Below are positions 61,401 through 64,000 of a DNA stretch of 64,000 bases, one piece after another. This stretch comes from Eopsaltria australis (taxonomy: Eukaryota; Chordata; Aves; Passeriformes; Petroicidae). A program made the position numbers and the translations under genes. Position 1 is the first letter of the stretch. Each line of letters begins with the position of its first letter. The stretch spans positions 434,001 to 498,000 of the forward strand of contig JAVTVJ010000069.1 in assembly GCA_034509425.1 (NCBI GenBank), written 5' to 3'. Under the pieces are notes generated by a model. The model did not search any database. It was not told the origin of the DNA and saw only the letters and a list, made by a program, of their open reading frames with translations.

Positions 61401-64000
61401 AATGCAACCCTCAGTTTTTCATTTGCTGCATTACATAAATTCAAGAAAGAAAAGGCAAAAGTCATTTAAAAAATAAACAAAACCCAAAAAAATAATTTCT
61501 ACATTTGAATTTTAGGTAAACAGCTATTTTTGTGATGGGCTGGACATACAACACTGACTTATGTTTGTTTGGTTTTAATTTTAAATTAAATATTATTTTG
61601 GTGTTTCTTGAAAAGTAGATGTAGGAAAATAAGGGTAAGTAGAATAAAACAGAAGAAAAACAAAACCGAATAAAGAAAGAAAAAAAGAAGATGAAAAAGA
61701 GCTTCTTTCCTAAGAGAAGATACTTAAATTAATGTATTTAATATCATAAGCATTTAATATACTATTTATAATATAGTAAATATTTATAAATTTGAAAGCT
61801 AGGATTTGTGTTCCGTGTTTGGTATTTCTGTTAACCGAATAATGAATTCTCACTGGTGTATTCCCAAAATCAAGAGAGATACTAGAATTCTTTCCATTGC
61901 TTTTAACACTGCCTTGCATTGATTAACAATGAGTAAACACATGCTTTACTGTAGGCAATTATATGGTTTGGGATGGTTTATTTTTGTTCTATTTGAGTGG
62001 TAGTAGATTATTTGGCATATCAGTGTCCATTAGCTCCACTTACACATTTAGATATGAAATTACTCAATCTTCTGAATCAATTTTCCACACCATAAGCACA
62101 AAATATCTCCTTGGTGAATATTTTATTGTGTCTTATTGTATCTTTCAAGAATGTGCGAAGAGCAGACAATTCAAGTAAACCCACTGAACTCTTGCTCATA
62201 TTCAGCAGATTTTCTGAGGTTGCAGCCTTGAATCTACTGACAACAATGAGTGTGACTGCATGTTGTGTTTGAGTATTTCAGTGAAGAGGCAGAAATGCAA
62301 TTTAAATTTTTTAAGGTACATGTGCAGCCTAATAGTCTCTACTACGTTGGCCTAAGATGCAAATATTCAGAAAAATATGTATTACTCTGTAGCTGATTTC
62401 GTGGCAGTAACAGTTTTACATCTCAAAAGAACTGGTTGAATAATGGAAAAGAAAGAATTGTACCAGTGATGAATTATCCCTAAGGCTAATAATAAAGAGA
62501 AATCTGATTCTGTCCTGTCTGTCTAAGATACTCATCAGTTTGTCATTAATATTCCTTATTTAGGATATAGGAAAAGCTTTCAATAGATGAGTGTGAATAC
62601 AACTGGCACTGAGAGTGAACGCTGAATTCCCTTTTAAGACCTGATCTCGGGGAATGAGCATGCTGAAGTCCTACACAGATGTGAGGTGTTTCTGCCATAA
62701 ATACTGGGCTGGAAGAGTGCTTTCCAGAAACTTAGAAATGCCCTTTAATGATCTGTTTGATCTGGTTACTGCCTGTTGTGAAATCCAATGCAGGTTTGGG
62801 AGAATAATTGGGAAGGGATTATTATTTTGGGCTGCTTCTTCCCCAGTTGTTATGTGTTTTGTGAAATTAGAAAAAAAGCAAGACCATCCAAAGGGGATTT
62901 TGTATGAATCATATGCTTTAGCACTATGCAAATACTCTGTAATCCAAATAGTGTGAAGGCATGTGGGGGATTATGCATGGTTTTAATGGGGCTTTTTCAC
63001 ACTGATGTTTCTTTTTAGGGTTTTTCTAAAACCATAATGAAAGATCTCTAACGAAAAAAGTTTGTTGCTAGCTTCTGTGAAGCAGAAAGTCTTTAAAGAG
63101 CTGCAGAATACTTCTGTTTTCCCCATGCTGCAAAGAATGTGGAAGTGTTCAAGGGTGTTCTTCAAATTATTTGAGTTAATGGATGGTCTAAAATTTGCTC
63201 GTATATTGCTTTCCTCATGATCACATAAATAGTGTGGCAAGACATTACCAGGGAAATTGATTGCCTTTGTTTTGGCCCAGAGTTGTTCAATTTCAACTGA
63301 GAAAAGCCTCTCATCCTTTCCAGGACACAAGACAGCCCAAGTCTGTGAACTTGTCTGTGAACAAATACTGCTGAACTGCCACCATGTAGATTTCACCAGA
63401 TTTTTCCTTAATCCAGTAGAAGTTCAACTTCAGAATTGTCTCTTCTTTCTGGCATTGGTTAAATCAAACCACTTTGCTGCCTTTACAAGAAAAGATAAAG
63501 ATATGGAGGACAACTCCTGACTTGAGGAGTCCAGAGTCCCATCCTACTGAAATGGGGTCATCCCTTGAAAAGTGGGTTCTCCTAATCCCTCTTCAAAGCA
63601 CAGATCTCCTGAAGTTTTAAAATACTGTACAACTTAGAAGTACTTTCTTTCCTAGCCTTTTTCTTTTCCTAAACACTGCTAATGTGATGAGGAAGACTGA
63701 AAGCTAAAATTACCACCCCCACCTCATTATTTCTCTTGGTACAGCACGGATGAAGAATAGCATAAACATCTTGAGGCAAAAGTGGGAAAAGATTGAGAGG
63801 AAAAAAACATATAGCAACGACCTTGGTCTGATGGGTGTAAAGAGTAGCGAGAGAATTAATGTGTGGCTTTCATGTATGTTTGTAATTTAGTAGGTAGCAA
63901 GCTAGTGTGTGCCCCATCTGTCAAGTAAATCTGACCACTTTTTATCTACATATAATACTACTATAAGGCAGCACAAATCTGTAATAGAGCACCATGGATT
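61401..64000. other. Intron 2, right end of window
   Basis: A-rich simple stretches lie at about 61440-61500 and 61637-61700, and a very AT-rich segment at 61720-61800. The rest is unique intron. Overlapping ORFs at 62.65-63.5 kb on both strands (86-137 codons) match nothing I know. The next JAZF1 exon is not present. Confidence 0.5.

Larger units (their letters stand above)
14417..64000 (+). other. JAZF1: 5' portion of the JAZF1 intron downstream of the exon (intron 2)
   Basis: The remaining 49.6 kb follows the donor. I looked for the next JAZF1 exon, which should start by completing Arg and then read FMTDAARREQESL, and found no match, so this intron runs past the right edge. It holds two CR1 copies, a possible LTR remnant, microsatellites, a minisatellite and several AT-rich blocks that look like conserved non-coding sequence. 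No second gene, on either strand, could be supported. Confidence 0.8.

Noticed and set aside
14417..64000. Search for the next JAZF1 exon (reading FMTDAARREQ...)
   Set aside because: No segment encoding this start after a splice acceptor was seen, so the exon is taken to lie beyond the window.
1..64000. CRISPR arrays, operons, tRNA/rRNA genes, prophage or plasmid features
   Set aside because: No regularly spaced identical repeats, bacterial gene density, or tRNA/rRNA signatures were seen. The sequence is vertebrate intron.

Overview
The window looks like avian nuclear DNA, and almost all of it is intron. Two observations support this. First, there are two copies of the CR1 non-LTR retrotransposon: a well-preserved 3' end on the plus strand (about 56840-57102) and an old, decayed one on the minus strand (about 33910-34410). 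CR1 is the dominant interspersed repeat of birds and other sauropsids. Second, there is a single well-formed 73-bp coding exon at 14337-14409 whose reading matches vertebrate JAZF1 (juxtaposed with another zinc finger 1). I cannot name the species. There is no operon, Shine-Dalgarno or long-ORF structure, and nearly every ORF of 60-180 codons behaves like a chance ORF in intronic or simple-repeat DNA.

Layout. Bases 1-14336 are the 3' part of the JAZF1 intron that precedes the exon (intron 1, judging by the human gene). They hold T/G-rich simple repeats (3101-3179), a long poly-T tract (4496-4532), a 28-bp tandem duplication (4593-4646) and an AT-rich block that looks like a conserved non-coding element (about 5390-5760). 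The exon follows, with a textbook acceptor and donor. Bases 14410-64000 are the 5' part of the next intron; I could not find the following JAZF1 exon, so the intron continues beyond the window. This intron contains a possible endogenous-retrovirus LTR remnant (about 19170-19620), the old CR1, a (TG)n microsatellite (37937-38000), a perfect 17-bp-arm hairpin (43141-43187), a marginal in-frame cryptic exon (49743-49848), and a compound block at 56.8-57.6 kb. In that block a younger CR1 is followed by a G-rich minisatellite with two canonical G-quadruplex motifs, which runs into a tiny CpG-dense patch.

Function. The only gene is JAZF1, transcribed left to right. It encodes a nuclear C2H2 zinc-finger protein known as a repressor partner of the orphan receptor NR2C2 and as a NuA4/TIP60-associated factor. 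Any other function here would be regulatory: enhancer-like intronic blocks, a possible alternative promoter at the CpG patch, or non-coding transcripts. I did not find a new gene system. The most checkable oddities are the 43.1-kb hairpin, the 57.2-57.5-kb minisatellite/G4/CpG block and the conserved-looking intronic blocks.
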